From an uncultured Bacteroidales bacterium (GTDB taxonomy: Bacteria > Bacteroidota > Bacteroidia > Bacteroidales > P3), in the NCBI GenBank assembly GCA_900318835.1, contig ONLW01000024.1:1-40122 (forward strand): a DNA stretch of 40,122 bases, read 5' to 3'. Of the stretch, positions 30,690 to 39,889 are shown piece after piece (the stretch's first letter is position 1; each line of letters opens with the position of its first letter). The translations under genes were made by a program, and so were the position numbers. Under the pieces are notes generated by a model, which worked only from the letters and a program-made list of their open reading frames with translations, did no database searches and was not told where the DNA came from.

Positions 30690-33118
30690 CAGAAAAGAAC
30701 GGTTATTTTGAAATTCACCTGACGGGCCGTGAGGTAGTTGGGCACTCGTCGCGGCAGGTTGTCAATGTCGGCCACCCATAGATAGGAGACCACGTTGCGG
30801 AAATTGAAGAGGTTGAACACCTCGAGGCCCAGCTGGATATCGTCGACCACACGGAAAAGTTTCTTGCGCTTCAGTTTTTCAAACTGTGAAAGGCGGATGG
30901 TGTTGCCCCAGTCGAGACGATAGTAGGACGGCAGGCGCAACTGGTTGCCTCCATTGTTGCCAAAAGGCACGGCGATGGGGGTACCGGTGGCAAAGACCAG
31001 ATTGAGACTCATGCGCCACCACGGCATATCGGGCACATTGTCCTGTAGGAAGAGTTTGAAACTCAGTCGTTGGTCTGTCGGACGTGCTAGCCACCCGAAA
31101 CTGTCGCCTTCGATATCCTCCTGTGTCTGCATGAAGGAGAGGCTGGCCCACGATTCAAGGCCTTCAACCAACTCGCCGTTGAGTCTGAGGCTCAACCCCA
31201 CGGTATAGCCCACAGCCTTCTCGTCGGGCATATAGCGCAGGCGCAGGTTGTCGATGGTGTAGGGAATGAGGTCGGTAATATACTTTCCATAGAGGTCTGC
31301 TGTGAGGGTGAAAGGTTTGTCCCACAGACGGAAACGCCAGTCGGTGGTTCCGGTGACCTGATAGGAAGTCTGCGGGTCGAGGTCGGCGCAGAGGCTTCCG
31401 TCGTCGCGTCGGTATTCACGATAGAACGGTGCCTGACGATAGACACCGGCGGCCAAACGGAAGAGCATGTCATGCTTCATCTGGGGTTTATAGTTGACGC
31501 TGACCCTGGGACTTATCATCCATTTGGACCCGACGTAATCGGTACCGTAGACCTGCGTGCGCACGCCTGCAAGAATCTTAATATCGGAGCCCTTGCGGGT
31601 GTGGATGTCTATTTCGCGTTGCACAAAAGCGGCAGCACGGAGAGTCTGCAATGTGTTGGTGCTGTTGGCGTAGAGTTGCAACACGGGTGGCACGGGATAG
31701 TTGGCACTGTCACCAAACGGTAGCATGTGGGTTGGCAGGGCATATCCCGACGAGTCAACCCATTTCCATTCACGAAGGTGGTCATCGATGTTCTCCAACT
31801 GCAGTTTCAGGCCAAGGTCCCAACTGCCAAGTTTGGCATAACGGTTGGCGCGGACATCGAAGGTAGCAATGTCGGTGGTGAGGCGGTTGCGGGCGTGTTC
31901 GAGGAAAGTTCCCACACCACGGTTGAAGCGCGAGGTGTCGTCAGAAGTCTCACCAGAGGCTATCTGGTAGAGCCAATATTGGCTCTGCACGTCGTAGCGT
32001 TCGCTCTCATTAATGTGCTGCATGGCAATGTGGCTCTTCACGTGCCAGTTGTCGTTGGGTCGCCAGTCGGCACTGAAAGCGCCGAGCAACGTATTGTAGC
32101 GATCCTGTTCCTGACCGTCGAAGTAGATGTCAATTTCCATGCCTGGCTGCAAAGCACTGCCAAAGGCAGTGGTGCGGCTCTCGGGCACCAGGCCGTAGAC
32201 ATTGCGGGTCCACACAGCCAGCACTCCGAGGTCGAGTTTCTCATTGACCTTGTAGCCCAACAAGGCCTGAAAGTCGGTATAGGCTGTGGTGTAGCTACCC
32301 TTTGTGTCCATGCTGCCCAACACATACTGGTTGCTGTGGCGACGCAAACCGGCGGCATAACTAAGCTTCTCCCCTGCCCTGCCCTGCACCGTAGCAGCGG
32401 CTCCCAACAGACTGGCGCTCACCTTACCCTTGAATTCCTGAGGACGAAGATATTTGATGTCGAGCACCGAAGAAAGCTTGTCGCCGTAGGTGGCATCGAA
32501 ACCGCCTGGCGAGAAGAGTATGAAGTCCACCAGATCGGGGTTAATGATGCTCATGCCTTCCTGCTGACCGCTACGGATAAGCATCGGCCGGAAGACCTCT
32601 ATGTCGTTGATGTAGACGAGATTCTCGTCGAACGAGCCACCACGCACCGAGTACTGGCTGCTGAGCTCGTTGTTCGACTGCACGTCGGGCAGCATCTTGA
32701 TGACACCCTCCACGCCTCCAGTGGGTCCCACTGTCTCGTCCAATTTACTCACCTCTATTTGTGTAAATGTGCTCTGGCGCGTCTTTTCGTCATTCACCTC
32801 CACAGCTTGCAGCTGTGTGGCCATGGGCTTGAGTTGCACATCAAGCTCTGTGCGCCCGCGACGCGCCACCCGGAACTGCATCGGCTCATAGCCCGTAAAA
32901 GAGAAACGTACCGTGACACTATCGTCGCCCTTGAGTTCAAGTTTGTAGAATCCTTTGCTGTTGGTGACAGTACCTGTTTTTCGACCGGGGATACCCACAT
33001 TGACAAACTCCAACGGTAAGCCGTTTTTGGCGTCGGACACCACTCCTTCTACCACCCCTTGCGCCACCGAAAGCAACGGTGAGAAAGTCAGTACTAGGTA
33101 TAAAACAAATCGTTTCAT
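30689..33118 (-). CDS. TonB-dependent outer-membrane receptor with CarboxypepD_reg N-domain
   Basis: 809 residues from ATG 33118 (a TTG five codons upstream is in frame). A Sec signal (MKRFVLYLVLTFSPLLSVAQG) is followed by a CarboxypepD_reg-like domain (about 20-100; VVEGVVSDAKNGLPLEFVNV), a plug domain (about 105-230; VEGVIKMLPDVQ, YSVRGGSFDENLVYINDIEV) and a 22-strand type barrel to the C-terminal LTARQVNFKITVLF, ending in Phe as expected. It imports a substrate using the TonB-ExbBD system; the substrate is not readable, and no SusD partner is adjacent. The start codon lies inside a perfect 14-bp hairpin (33107-33144). It is followed by the M16-like gene with overlapping stop/start. Confidence 0.95.
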   Translation of the reverse strand: MKRFVLYLVLTFSPLLSVAQGVVEGVVSDAKNGLPLEFVNVGIPGRKTGTVTNSKGFYKLELKGDDSVTVRFSFTGYEPMQFRVARRGRTELDVQLKPMATQLQAVEVNDEKTRQSTFTQIEVSKLDETVGPTGGVEGVIKMLPDVQSNNELSSQYSVRGGSFDENLVYINDIEVFRPMLIRSGQQEGMSIINPDLVDFILFSPGGFDATYGDKLSSVLDIKYLRPQEFKGKVSASLLGAAATVQGRAGEKLSYAAGLRRHSNQYVLGSMDTKGSYTTAYTDFQALLGYKVNEKLDLGVLAVWTRNVYGLVPESRTTAFGSALQPGMEIDIYFDGQEQDRYNTLLGAFSADWRPNDNWHVKSHIAMQHINESERYDVQSQYWLYQIASGETSDDTSRFNRGVGTFLEHARNRLTTDIATFDVRANRYAKLGSWDLGLKLQLENIDDHLREWKWVDSSGYALPTHMLPFGDSANYPVPPVLQLYANSTNTLQTLRAAAFVQREIDIHTRKGSDIKILAGVRTQVYGTDYVGSKWMISPRVSVNYKPQMKHDMLFRLAAGVYRQAPFYREYRRDDGSLCADLDPQTSYQVTGTTDWRFRLWDKPFTLTADLYGKYITDLIPYTIDNLRLRYMPDEKAVGYTVGLSLRLNGELVEGLESWASLSFMQTQEDIEGDSFGWLARPTDQRLSFKLFLQDNVPDMPWWRMSLNLVFATGTPIAVPFGNNGGNQLRLPSYYRLDWGNTIRLSQFEKLKRKKLFRVVDDIQLGLEVFNLFNFRNVVSYLWVADIDNLPRRVPNYLTARQVNFKITVLF

Positions 33119-33144
33119 TGCTATAAATAACAATGAAACGATTT
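33107..33144 (-). promoter_or_regulatory. Perfect 14-bp inverted repeat enclosing the TonB receptor start codon
   Basis: Minus-strand RNA reads AAATCGTTTCATTG, a 10-nt loop (TTATTTATAG), then CAATGAAACGATTT, in which the AUG of the receptor lies. The stem is perfect over 14 bp and is followed by GTTTTA. It could hide the start codon, end the upstream TPR/gyrA transcript, or be a DNA operator. Confidence 0.9.
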
Positions 33145-33169
33145 ATTTATTGTATAGATGTACTGAAAA

Positions 33170-34405
33170 TTATTGCTTCATCAGCTGCTCCACACGGGCT
33201 TTGGCGGCATTCGATTCATTAAGCTTGTCGACGCGGGCGTAGGCATTGCCGAGGGCTATGAGGGCATTCACGAGGTTGGGACGCTGTGAGGCTTTGGCAC
33301 CTTCGTCGGTCAAACCGTCGATAAAGGCCACAGCTTTCTCCAGGTAGGTGATTGCCTGACCATAGAAGCCCTTTGCCTCTTCGTTGAGCTTGTCATAGAG
33401 ACCGGCCTTCTCCTCGTCGAAGGGGTCGACTGCGTTGGCAGCGTTGGTTTTGTCGACAGCGCGGTTGTAGAGCATCTTACCCAAACCGAAGTTGGCGGCA
33501 AACTGATTGGGCTTCAGCGTCAAACTCTCATTGTACTTGGCTTCAGCAGCCTCGTATTCTCCGGCGCTCTCGTCGAGCAATGTTCCGGCCTGCACCAAAA
33601 CTTCGGGATAGACGTTGACGGAATCCTTGGTCATCTCAAGGGCGAGGTTAATTTTCTCCTTGCCTTTCTCGATGTTCTTGTCGAGAAGGTAACCAGTGGC
33701 ACTCAGCAAATAGGCACGATAGTCGGTCTTGCAGTTCTTCTCGTAGCTATTGGCAATCTTCATGGCCTGTGCATTATCTTTTTCGGCAATATAGATACCA
33801 AAGAGGGTGACATAGACATAGTTGATATCCGTGCGCTTGCGAATCATCTGGTTGAAGTACTTCTTGACATTAACCGTGTCGTGGGTAGCTACCGAGCTCA
33901 GACCGGCGATGTACATGGCGTCCTGAGCAAACTGGCTCTTGCCGGAATTGTTGAAGCAGGTGATGGACTTCTCGGCCAGTGCCTGAGCCTCCGTATAGTT
34001 CTTCTCAGTGTAGAAATTCGAGGCCTGCTTGTAATACTCATTGCCTACGAAGCTGAACACCTCGTTGACCTGCTGGGCAAACTCCTGCTTGGTGTCGAGG
34101 CGCTTGCATTCGAGGGCAGCAGTATAAGCCTGCTCGGCCCAGTCGGGAGCAAGATTCTTGTATTTGGGTTTCTTGGCCTGTGCATCGCCACCAATCTGTG
34201 AATAGATGAGAGCTTTGTAGCACCAGGTCTTGGCGTCATCCTTCGTGCTCTCATGGAGACAGGCAGCGTCAATCTCGGCCTTGGCCTTGTTGAGGTAACC
34301 CTTGCGCATGTCCTGGAAAGCGCTGGAAACATTCAGCGATTGGGCACTTGCAGCCAATGTGAAGGCGGCGAGAGCCGCGGTCATGACAAACTTTTTCATT
34401 TTCAT
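33170..34405 (-). CDS. Secreted TPR-repeat protein downstream of gyrA
   Basis: 411 residues with a Sec signal (MKMKKFVMTAALAAFTLAASAQ). The mature protein is all helical with tetratricopeptide repeats, including MRKGYLNKAKAEIDAACLHE, YTEAQALAEKSITCFNNSG and YEAAEAKYNESLTLKPNQFAANFGLGKML. It is likely a periplasmic scaffold of unknown partner. It is 24 bp after gyrA and 51 bp before the TonB receptor start. The gyrA-TPR neighbourhood is, as I recall, common in Bacteroidales. Confidence 0.92.
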   Translation of the reverse strand: MKMKKFVMTAALAAFTLAASAQSLNVSSAFQDMRKGYLNKAKAEIDAACLHESTKDDAKTWCYKALIYSQIGGDAQAKKPKYKNLAPDWAEQAYTAALECKRLDTKQEFAQQVNEVFSFVGNEYYKQASNFYTEKNYTEAQALAEKSITCFNNSGKSQFAQDAMYIAGLSSVATHDTVNVKKYFNQMIRKRTDINYVYVTLFGIYIAEKDNAQAMKIANSYEKNCKTDYRAYLLSATGYLLDKNIEKGKEKINLALEMTKDSVNVYPEVLVQAGTLLDESAGEYEAAEAKYNESLTLKPNQFAANFGLGKMLYNRAVDKTNAANAVDPFDEEKAGLYDKLNEEAKGFYGQAITYLEKAVAFIDGLTDEGAKASQRPNLVNALIALGNAYARVDKLNESNAAKARVEQLMKQ

Positions 34406-34429
34406 ATCTTTTTATAAAGTTTATTTTTT

Positions 34430-37012
34430 TTATTCTTCCGTTTGATTATTAGTATCCGTTGTTTCGGAATTATTGCTCTCGGAAACCACATTTTCCACTC
34501 CTTCGGCGTTCTCGGCAGGCTGTTCCTCCTCATTGTCGGTAGGAACCTTGGTGATGGAGGCGATGTAGTCCTTACCGCGCAGGTCGATGAGTTTCACACC
34601 TTGGGTGGCACGTCCGAGGACACGCAGGTCGGACACCTTCATGCGGATGGTGATGCCACTGCGGTTGATAATCATTAGGTCGTGGTCGTCGGTGACATTG
34701 GTCACAGCCACCAGCGGGCCGGTCTTTTCGGTGATCTGCATGGCTTTGACACCTTTGCCACCACGGTGGACGGTGGCGCGGTAATCCTTGAGCGAGGAAC
34801 GTTTGCCGTAACCATGCTCGGTAACCACCAGCAGATTCTCCTCCTCGCTGGGCAGGCAAAGCATCTCGATGGCGGCATCGTCGCTGCCGTCGAGGTCCAT
34901 ACCCTTCACACCCGAAGCTCCACGGCCCATGGCGCGGAATTCCTTCTCGGGGCAAATCATCACCTTGCCCTTCTTCGAGGCTATGAGCATGTAGCTCTCG
35001 CCGTCGGTAAGGCAAGCAGTGAGCAACTCGTCACCCTCGCGGATGCCGATTGCGATGATACCATTGGTACGCGGACGGGAGTAAGCCTCCAGCGGCGTCT
35101 TCTTCACGATACCGTTCTTGGTGCACATCACGATGTAGTGGTTGCCCACATACTCGCTGTTGCTCAGGCTTTCCACATTGACGTAGGCTTTCACCTTGTC
35201 GTCGGGCTCGATGTTGATGACATTGAGTATCGGGCGGCCCTTGGTGTTGCGTTCACCCTCGGGCACCTCGAAGGCGCGCATCCAGTAGCAGCGGCCCTTT
35301 TCGGTGAAGAAGAGCAGGTAGTTGTGGTTGGTGCAGGTGAAGATGTGCTCCACGAAGTCCTCCGAGCGGACGGCGCTGCCCTTGGCACCCACGCCGCCGC
35401 GGCTCTGCGTGCGGTATTCGGTGAGGGGCGTGCGCTTGATGTAGCCCTTGTGGCTGATGGTGATGACCACCTGCTCGTCGGGGATGGTGTCCTCGATGCG
35501 GAAGCCGGCGGCATCGTATTTGATGATGGTGCGGCGCTCGTCGCCGTATTTCTCCTTCAGCTCGACAAACTCGCCTTTGATGACACCCATCAGCACGTTG
35601 TGGTCGCCGAGAATCTCTTTGCAACGCTCGATGAAGCGCAGCTTCTCGTCGTATTCGTCCTGGAGTTTCTGGTGGTTCAAGCCGGTGAGCTGTGCCAGGC
35701 GCATGTCGACGATAGCGCGGCTCTGCGGGTCGCTGAAGCCGAACTTCTCCATCAGTCCCACGCGGGCGTCCTCGGGGCTCTTGCTGGCCTTGATGAGGGC
35801 CACAATCTCGTCGATGATGTCAATGGCGCGCAGCAGACCTTCGAGGATGTGGGCGCGGCGCATGGCCTCGTCCATCTCGAACTGCGTGCGGCGCGTCACC
35901 ACCTCTTCGCGGTGCTCCACGAAGTACTGGATGAGCTGCTTGAGGTTCAGCAGCTGCGGACGGCCGTGCACCAGGGCGATGTTGTTCACGGCGAAGCTGC
36001 TCTGCAACTCGGTGAACTGGAACAACTTGTTCAGTATGACGTTGGGGACCACATCGTGGCGCAGCATGTACACCACGCGGATGCCGTCCTTGTCGCTCTC
36101 GTCGCGGATGTCGGTGATGCCCTCAATCTTGCCGGCCTTCACCAGCTCGGCGGTCTTCTTAATCATCTCGGCCTTGTTCACGCCGTAGGGGATGGTCGAC
36201 GCCACAATCATGTTGCGGCCCTTCGAGTCCTCCTCGATTTCGGTGATGGCGCGGATGATGATGCTGCCGCGGCCCGTGGTGTACGCCTCGCGCACGCCGT
36301 TGTAGCCGTAGATGATGCCACCCAGCGGGAAGTCGGGAGCCTTGATATACTGCATCAGCTCCTCTATGGTAATCTCGCTCTCCCACTTGCCACTCTCCTC
36401 TTTCAACTTGCCCTTGTCGATATAGGCAATGCAGCCGTCCAGCACCTCGGTGAGGTTGTGCGTGGGCATATTGGTGGCCATACCGACGGCGATGCCGTTG
36501 GAGCCGTTGATGAGCAGGTTGGGAATTTTGGCGGGCAGCACCGAGGGCTCCTCGCCCTCGTTGTCGTAGGTGGGCACCATGTCGACGGTGTTCTTGTCGA
36601 TGTCGGCCACCAGCTCGTTGCTTATCTGTTTTAGGCGGGCCTCGGTATAACGCATGGCGGCGGGCGAATCGCCGTCGATGGAGCCGAAGTTACCCTGTCC
36701 GTCGACCAGCGTGTAGCGCATCGACCAGTCCTGTGCCAGACGCACCAGGGCACCATAGATACTCGAGTCGCCGTGGGGGTGATACTTACCCATCACGTCA
36801 CCCACAATACGTGCCGACTTCTTGGTAGGAGTGTTGTAGAGAATGCCGTTCTCGTTCATCGAGTAGAGGATGCGGCGGTGCACCGGCTTGAAACCGTCAC
36901 GCACATCGGGCAGTGCCCTCGCCACGATGACCGACATAGCATAGTCGATATAGGCCGTTTTCATTGTGGTCTCGATATCGACTCTTTTGATTCTGTCGTT
37001 TTCTAAAGCCAT
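34430..37012 (-). CDS. gyrA: DNA gyrase subunit A
   Basis: 860 residues. The N-terminal breakage-reunion domain starts [32 protein letters not shown] and includes the QRM quinolone-region [25 protein letters not shown] and the catalytic Tyr in [10 protein letters not shown]. The C-terminal beta-pinwheel carries a GyrA-box of the form [10 protein letters not shown], which separates GyrA from ParC. The tail after about 825 is acidic and low complexity ([21 protein letters not shown]), as often seen. It introduces negative supercoils together with GyrB. A -7 element lies at 37088-37095. Confidence 0.98.
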   Translation of the reverse strand: MALENDRIKRVDIETTMKTAYIDYAMSVIVARALPDVRDGFKPVHRRILYSMNENGILYNTPTKKSARIVGDVMGKYHPHGDSSIYGALVRLAQDWSMRYTLVDGQGNFGSIDGDSPAAMRYTEARLKQISNELVADIDKNTVDMVPTYDNEGEEPSVLPAKIPNLLINGSNGIAVGMATNMPTHNLTEVLDGCIAYIDKGKLKEESGKWESEITIEELMQYIKAPDFPLGGIIYGYNGVREAYTTGRGSIIIRAITEIEEDSKGRNMIVASTIPYGVNKAEMIKKTAELVKAGKIEGITDIRDESDKDGIRVVYMLRHDVVPNVILNKLFQFTELQSSFAVNNIALVHGRPQLLNLKQLIQYFVEHREEVVTRRTQFEMDEAMRRAHILEGLLRAIDIIDEIVALIKASKSPEDARVGLMEKFGFSDPQSRAIVDMRLAQLTGLNHQKLQDEYDEKLRFIERCKEILGDHNVLMGVIKGEFVELKEKYGDERRTIIKYDAAGFRIEDTIPDEQVVITISHKGYIKRTPLTEYRTQSRGGVGAKGSAVRSEDFVEHIFTCTNHNYLLFFTEKGRCYWMRAFEVPEGERNTKGRPILNVINIEPDDKVKAYVNVESLSNSEYVGNHYIVMCTKNGIVKKTPLEAYSRPRTNGIIAIGIREGDELLTACLTDGESYMLIASKKGKVMICPEKEFRAMGRGASGVKGMDLDGSDDAAIEMLCLPSEEENLLVVTEHGYGKRSSLKDYRATVHRGGKGVKAMQITEKTGPLVAVTNVTDDHDLMIINRSGITIRMKVSDLRVLGRATQGVKLIDLRGKDYIASITKVPTDNEEEQPAENAEGVENVVSESNNSETTDTNNQTEE

Positions 37013-37087
37013 CAGTCGTTAGTTATTATATATTATATTATTGTATACCATTTATTTAATGGCACAGCTCACCTGTACCTTAAAAAA

Positions 37088-37095
37088 CAAAGATA
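37088..37095 (-). promoter_or_regulatory. Bacteroidota -7 element for gyrA
   Basis: Minus-strand TATCTTTG is an exact TAnnTTTG match. No TTTG -33 box at 18-21 bp; the expected place is A/T-rich. Predicted 5' UTR is about 70 nt. Confidence 0.5.
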
Positions 37096-37135
37096 CAACT
37101 TTTTTTTGATTCTAACTGAAAAAATTATCAACACC

Positions 37136-39625
37136 TCATCGGATGAGTGTGACGGTGCCGAGGAGCGTCTGATGCTCGTCGGGATAAATGTCGACACGAT
37201 AGTGCAGCACCCAGACGTAGGCTCCCTGCGGACAGGCCTCCCCTTGGTGGGTGCCATCCCATGCGGGTGTCGGTCCTTTGATGCGGCTCACCAGCAGCCC
37301 TTGGCGGTTATAGATGAGCAGTTCCTCGGCGACCCCCTCATGCAACGTCACCGCAAATCGGTTGTTGGTTTCCGCATCCGGGGTGAAGACATTGGGAATC
37401 CACTGCGTGGCGTGCGAGAAAGGAAGGGTGCGCCGCAGGGTGTCGGGGCAGGTGCTGCCGTTGAGCACCAGCATCACCTCAACACTGTCGTTCTCGGACG
37501 AGGCGAAGTAATACAGATGAGCGCTGTTTTCACCTTGAAGTATCTGATTAACATACCACTGGCGCTCAGTCACATGTCGACTGATATCGTAGGCATTGAG
37601 CCAGGGATGCTCGTAGGTGAGGATGTCGGGGTTGATTTCCCACGCAGCATCAACTCCTTCGACAGGCAAAAGAATGACAGTATCTCTGAAGGGACAGATG
37701 TAATCGACATCGAGGGCATAGAGCGTGGCACCGCCGGGTTTGACAATAACGGCGGTGTCGTGCTCATGGCCGTCGAGCATCGTGTCGTGAGGCGACGACG
37801 ACCAAACGAACGGCCACCTTTCCTCCTCCGAGAAGTTGACAGAAAGACTGTAGGTTGCCTCTAGGCAATCCACATCGCGAAGGATGGTCATCGCAGGACG
37901 CGGGATGACGGTGAGGTCCAGCATCATGATGGAATCACAGCCGTGAGAAGTCTCCAACGTGTCGCCATAGATGCCTGTACTGTCGAAAATATGTCCTCGC
38001 CATGTGTATGGCTCGAAGCAACTGGTGTCGGTGAAGGTTTCCAAATGACTGGGATAGACACGGATATTGGCAAAAAGAGTGTCGCAGGAAAAGATAGCCT
38101 CGATGCGGTAGACTCCACTGGCGTCCGGAGTGAATTTAAAACAGCTGGTGTCAATATCTATCACTGAGGAATTGATTCTCCATACAGGAACAACATCTTT
38201 TCCGTCGCTTTTAATCCACACATTGATGGTATCGCCCACACAATAGTACAGCGTGTCTGTTCTACTACGCATAGTACGGTCGTCGACATATAGCTTCTCT
38301 GTGAGATTGTTGTTTGCGGAGCCAGCATTATAGGCATAGCCTTCAGCCAAGCCGCCTATGTGGCTGAGGCCATAGCACCAAGCCACAAACCTACCACTGT
38401 CGCAGCTGAGTGTGTGGTCGCCCTCCGGGACAGAAAGGCGCGCGTAGGCGTAGCCGCCGGGAGTCGCCGTGAAGCAGCTGTCGATGGGGACGCCATCGAA
38501 TCTAATAAAGGGTACAGCACTGTTTGGAGCGACGATATTGGCGTGGTGCAACGTGACGGAAGGGGTGCCGAGAGAACGAAACATGGAGTAGGAAACAGCT
38601 TGCTGCAACGGCGGTATGAGGACTGATGCGGGGTCGCCTTTCTTGTCGTCGTTGCACCAATTCCCCTTCATGTACAGCATGGCGGAGACAGGTCTCGTGC
38701 TTCGCAGGATTCCTGCCGAGTCGGACGGCAGGTTGTACAGAAAGCTTTCCCCTGCCTGAAGAGTGGCCAGCAGAGTGTCGTTGAAATAGATATCGCAACA
38801 GTTTCTGAGCGAGGTAATCTGCACCAAGTCGCCCGAAGTACGCTCAGCCGTGGACACCAGCATAAACCGATTGCCCCAAAAGTCGACAGGGAGTGCCTGT
38901 TCATAGAGAAGGTCGGCGGCAAGGGTATCCCCGACATTGGTCCGTGGTGATCCTTGGAACATGGCGAAGGGTTTGCCGTTGGAGGTTACCTCCATGCCCG
39001 AGAAATCGCTTCCGCCCATCCGGTAGCACTGTCCGTGCATAAGGGTTACACTACGCGCCCCAAAACCGGGCACATTCATGGAGAGTCTTGTATTGTTCTC
39101 CACGGCGACAAATCCCACCTCCGTTTTATCATTCTCGCTGTAGGATTGGACCATGTAGTGGGTATCTATGGTCGTTGTGGGATAGACGGTAGCGGCTTCG
39201 TATATCCCAGGCTTGTAACTGGAAGCATATAGAAATATAGGTCGGCTGGAGGTGACATGGATACCCCCGGAATAGGTCACGGCATACACACCCACCTGGC
39301 TTGCCTCCTGAAAAGCTGTCGTCGCGGGAACATTTATAGTTACACAGCCTGTCGCCGTGGCAGTGTCGGTCACGCTCCAGCCGGTAGACAGGTTACTGGC
39401 TCTGACGACGGTACCGCTATCGCACGCGGCAATGAGTTTATAGCTCACCACCGCAGCATCATTATTTCGAAGGAACATCACCCAGAAATCCGTACCCATA
39501 GTGGGATTGTAAACACCCTGCCCGTGACCGGCAAGCGGCATCAGCAACAGAAAAACAATCGATAGCCGCCTCGCCATCACGCTGGCAGCTATCCGAAAGA
39601 ACCTGTTGCTGAAATATTTATCCAT
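37136..39625 (-). CDS. Large secreted protein with IgGFc-binding-like N-terminus and gliding/T9SS type-B C-terminal domain
   Basis: 829 residues. Signal peptide ARRLSIVFLLLMPLAGHGQG; the ATG at 39625 gives 16 extra residues, and a later ATG at residue 17 (MARRLS) is an equally good start. Residues ~40-440 resemble the N-terminal region of IgGFc-binding-like proteins found in Bacteroidota (GTDFWVMFLRNND, IFLYASSYKPG). Several Ig-like/Cys-containing repeats follow (for example SCFEPYTWRGHIFDSTGIYGDTL). The last ~85 residues are a gliding-motility-associated C-terminal domain (WIPNVFTPDAETNNRFAV, then LLIYNRQGLLVS and WDGTHQGEACPQGAYVWVL), which directs type IX secretion. A TAnnTTTG-like -7 lies at 39650-39657. 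Confidence 0.9.
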   Translation of the reverse strand: MDKYFSNRFFRIAASVMARRLSIVFLLLMPLAGHGQGVYNPTMGTDFWVMFLRNNDAAVVSYKLIAACDSGTVVRASNLSTGWSVTDTATATGCVTINVPATTAFQEASQVGVYAVTYSGGIHVTSSRPIFLYASSYKPGIYEAATVYPTTTIDTHYMVQSYSENDKTEVGFVAVENNTRLSMNVPGFGARSVTLMHGQCYRMGGSDFSGMEVTSNGKPFAMFQGSPRTNVGDTLAADLLYEQALPVDFWGNRFMLVSTAERTSGDLVQITSLRNCCDIYFNDTLLATLQAGESFLYNLPSDSAGILRSTRPVSAMLYMKGNWCNDDKKGDPASVLIPPLQQAVSYSMFRSLGTPSVTLHHANIVAPNSAVPFIRFDGVPIDSCFTATPGGYAYARLSVPEGDHTLSCDSGRFVAWCYGLSHIGGLAEGYAYNAGSANNNLTEKLYVDDRTMRSRTDTLYYCVGDTINVWIKSDGKDVVPVWRINSSVIDIDTSCFKFTPDASGVYRIEAIFSCDTLFANIRVYPSHLETFTDTSCFEPYTWRGHIFDSTGIYGDTLETSHGCDSIMMLDLTVIPRPAMTILRDVDCLEATYSLSVNFSEEERWPFVWSSSPHDTMLDGHEHDTAVIVKPGGATLYALDVDYICPFRDTVILLPVEGVDAAWEINPDILTYEHPWLNAYDISRHVTERQWYVNQILQGENSAHLYYFASSENDSVEVMLVLNGSTCPDTLRRTLPFSHATQWIPNVFTPDAETNNRFAVTLHEGVAEELLIYNRQGLLVSRIKGPTPAWDGTHQGEACPQGAYVWVLHYRVDIYPDEHQTLLGTVTLIR

Positions 39626-39649
39626 ACCGGCACCTCTCTTTTGATTTTA

Positions 39650-39657
39650 CAAATATA
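39650..39657 (-). promoter_or_regulatory. Bacteroidota -7 element for the secreted-protein gene
   Basis: Minus-strand TATATTTG matches TAnnTTTG. The upstream region is A/T-rich without a well-placed TTTG. Predicted start near 39643, about 18 bases before the ATG at 39625. Confidence 0.5.
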
Positions 39658-39694
39658 CAAATAAAAACAAACAAATAAAAAAACTCATCATTAA

Positions 39695-39736
39695 AAACTG
39701 TAAACTTTAAATATTAAACTGTAAACTTTAAACCCT
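39695..39736 (+). repeat. Heptanucleotide tandem repeat AAACNNT-type, six units
   Basis: Units in order: AAACTGT, AAACTTT, AAATATT, AAACTGT, AAACTTT, AAACCCT. The 21-nt block of the first three is nearly repeated by the next three. It lies in the divergent gap, directly before palindromic copy 5, and has the same 7-nt period as the repeats at 27238 and 29972, with unrelated sequence. Confidence 0.9.
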
Positions 39737-39791
39737 TACCATCCCCCAACCATCCCCCTATCAACTCCTACCACGGTAGGTGATGGTAGGG
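39737..39791. repeat. Palindromic intergenic repeat, copy 5 (degenerate)
   Basis: Centre CCTACCACGGTAGG (39767-39780), identical to copy 3. Inner arms CCCTATCAACTCC (39756-39768) and GGTGATGGTAGGG (39779-39791) pair with a few mismatches. The left flank holds further degenerate units (TTACCATCCCCCAACCATCC). It is the most decayed copy. Confidence 0.85.
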
Positions 39792-39889
39792 CGGAAACAG
39801 GTAGAGATAGCCTGCAGATTCTCAACGCCCTGCGTACCATTTCCTCCCAGCAAGGGGTGGGAGCTATGAAAGATTTAACATTTTTTTCC
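39792..39889. other. Spacer inside the 410-bp divergent gap; nothing recognised
   Basis: The gap 39626-40035 contains, from left, a -7 element, the AAAC heptads, palindromic copy 5, this stretch, a promoter and a long hairpin. In this stretch itself no ORF, repeat or site is recognised apart from a short GGGTGGGAG run. Confidence 0.5.

Noticed and set aside
29436-33118. FusA/FusC-type ferredoxin import system
   Set aside because: The M16 partner lacks both the zinc motif and a signal peptide, so it cannot be the periplasmic protease of such a system.
34682-36634. 650-codon open frame antisense to gyrA
   Set aside because: It mirrors the codon bias of gyrA on the other strand; composition is low-complexity (runs of Val, Ala, His, Leu) and resembles no protein family.
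9551-39791. CCTACC palindromes as a CRISPR-like array
   Set aside because: The copies are kilobases apart with genes between them and no constant spacers or cas genes.
9551-39791. CCTACC palindromes as ordinary rho-independent terminators
   Set aside because: Three lie between divergent genes, none is followed by a T-tract, and copy 3 is next to a separate proper terminator. A secondary terminator role at copy 4 remains possible.
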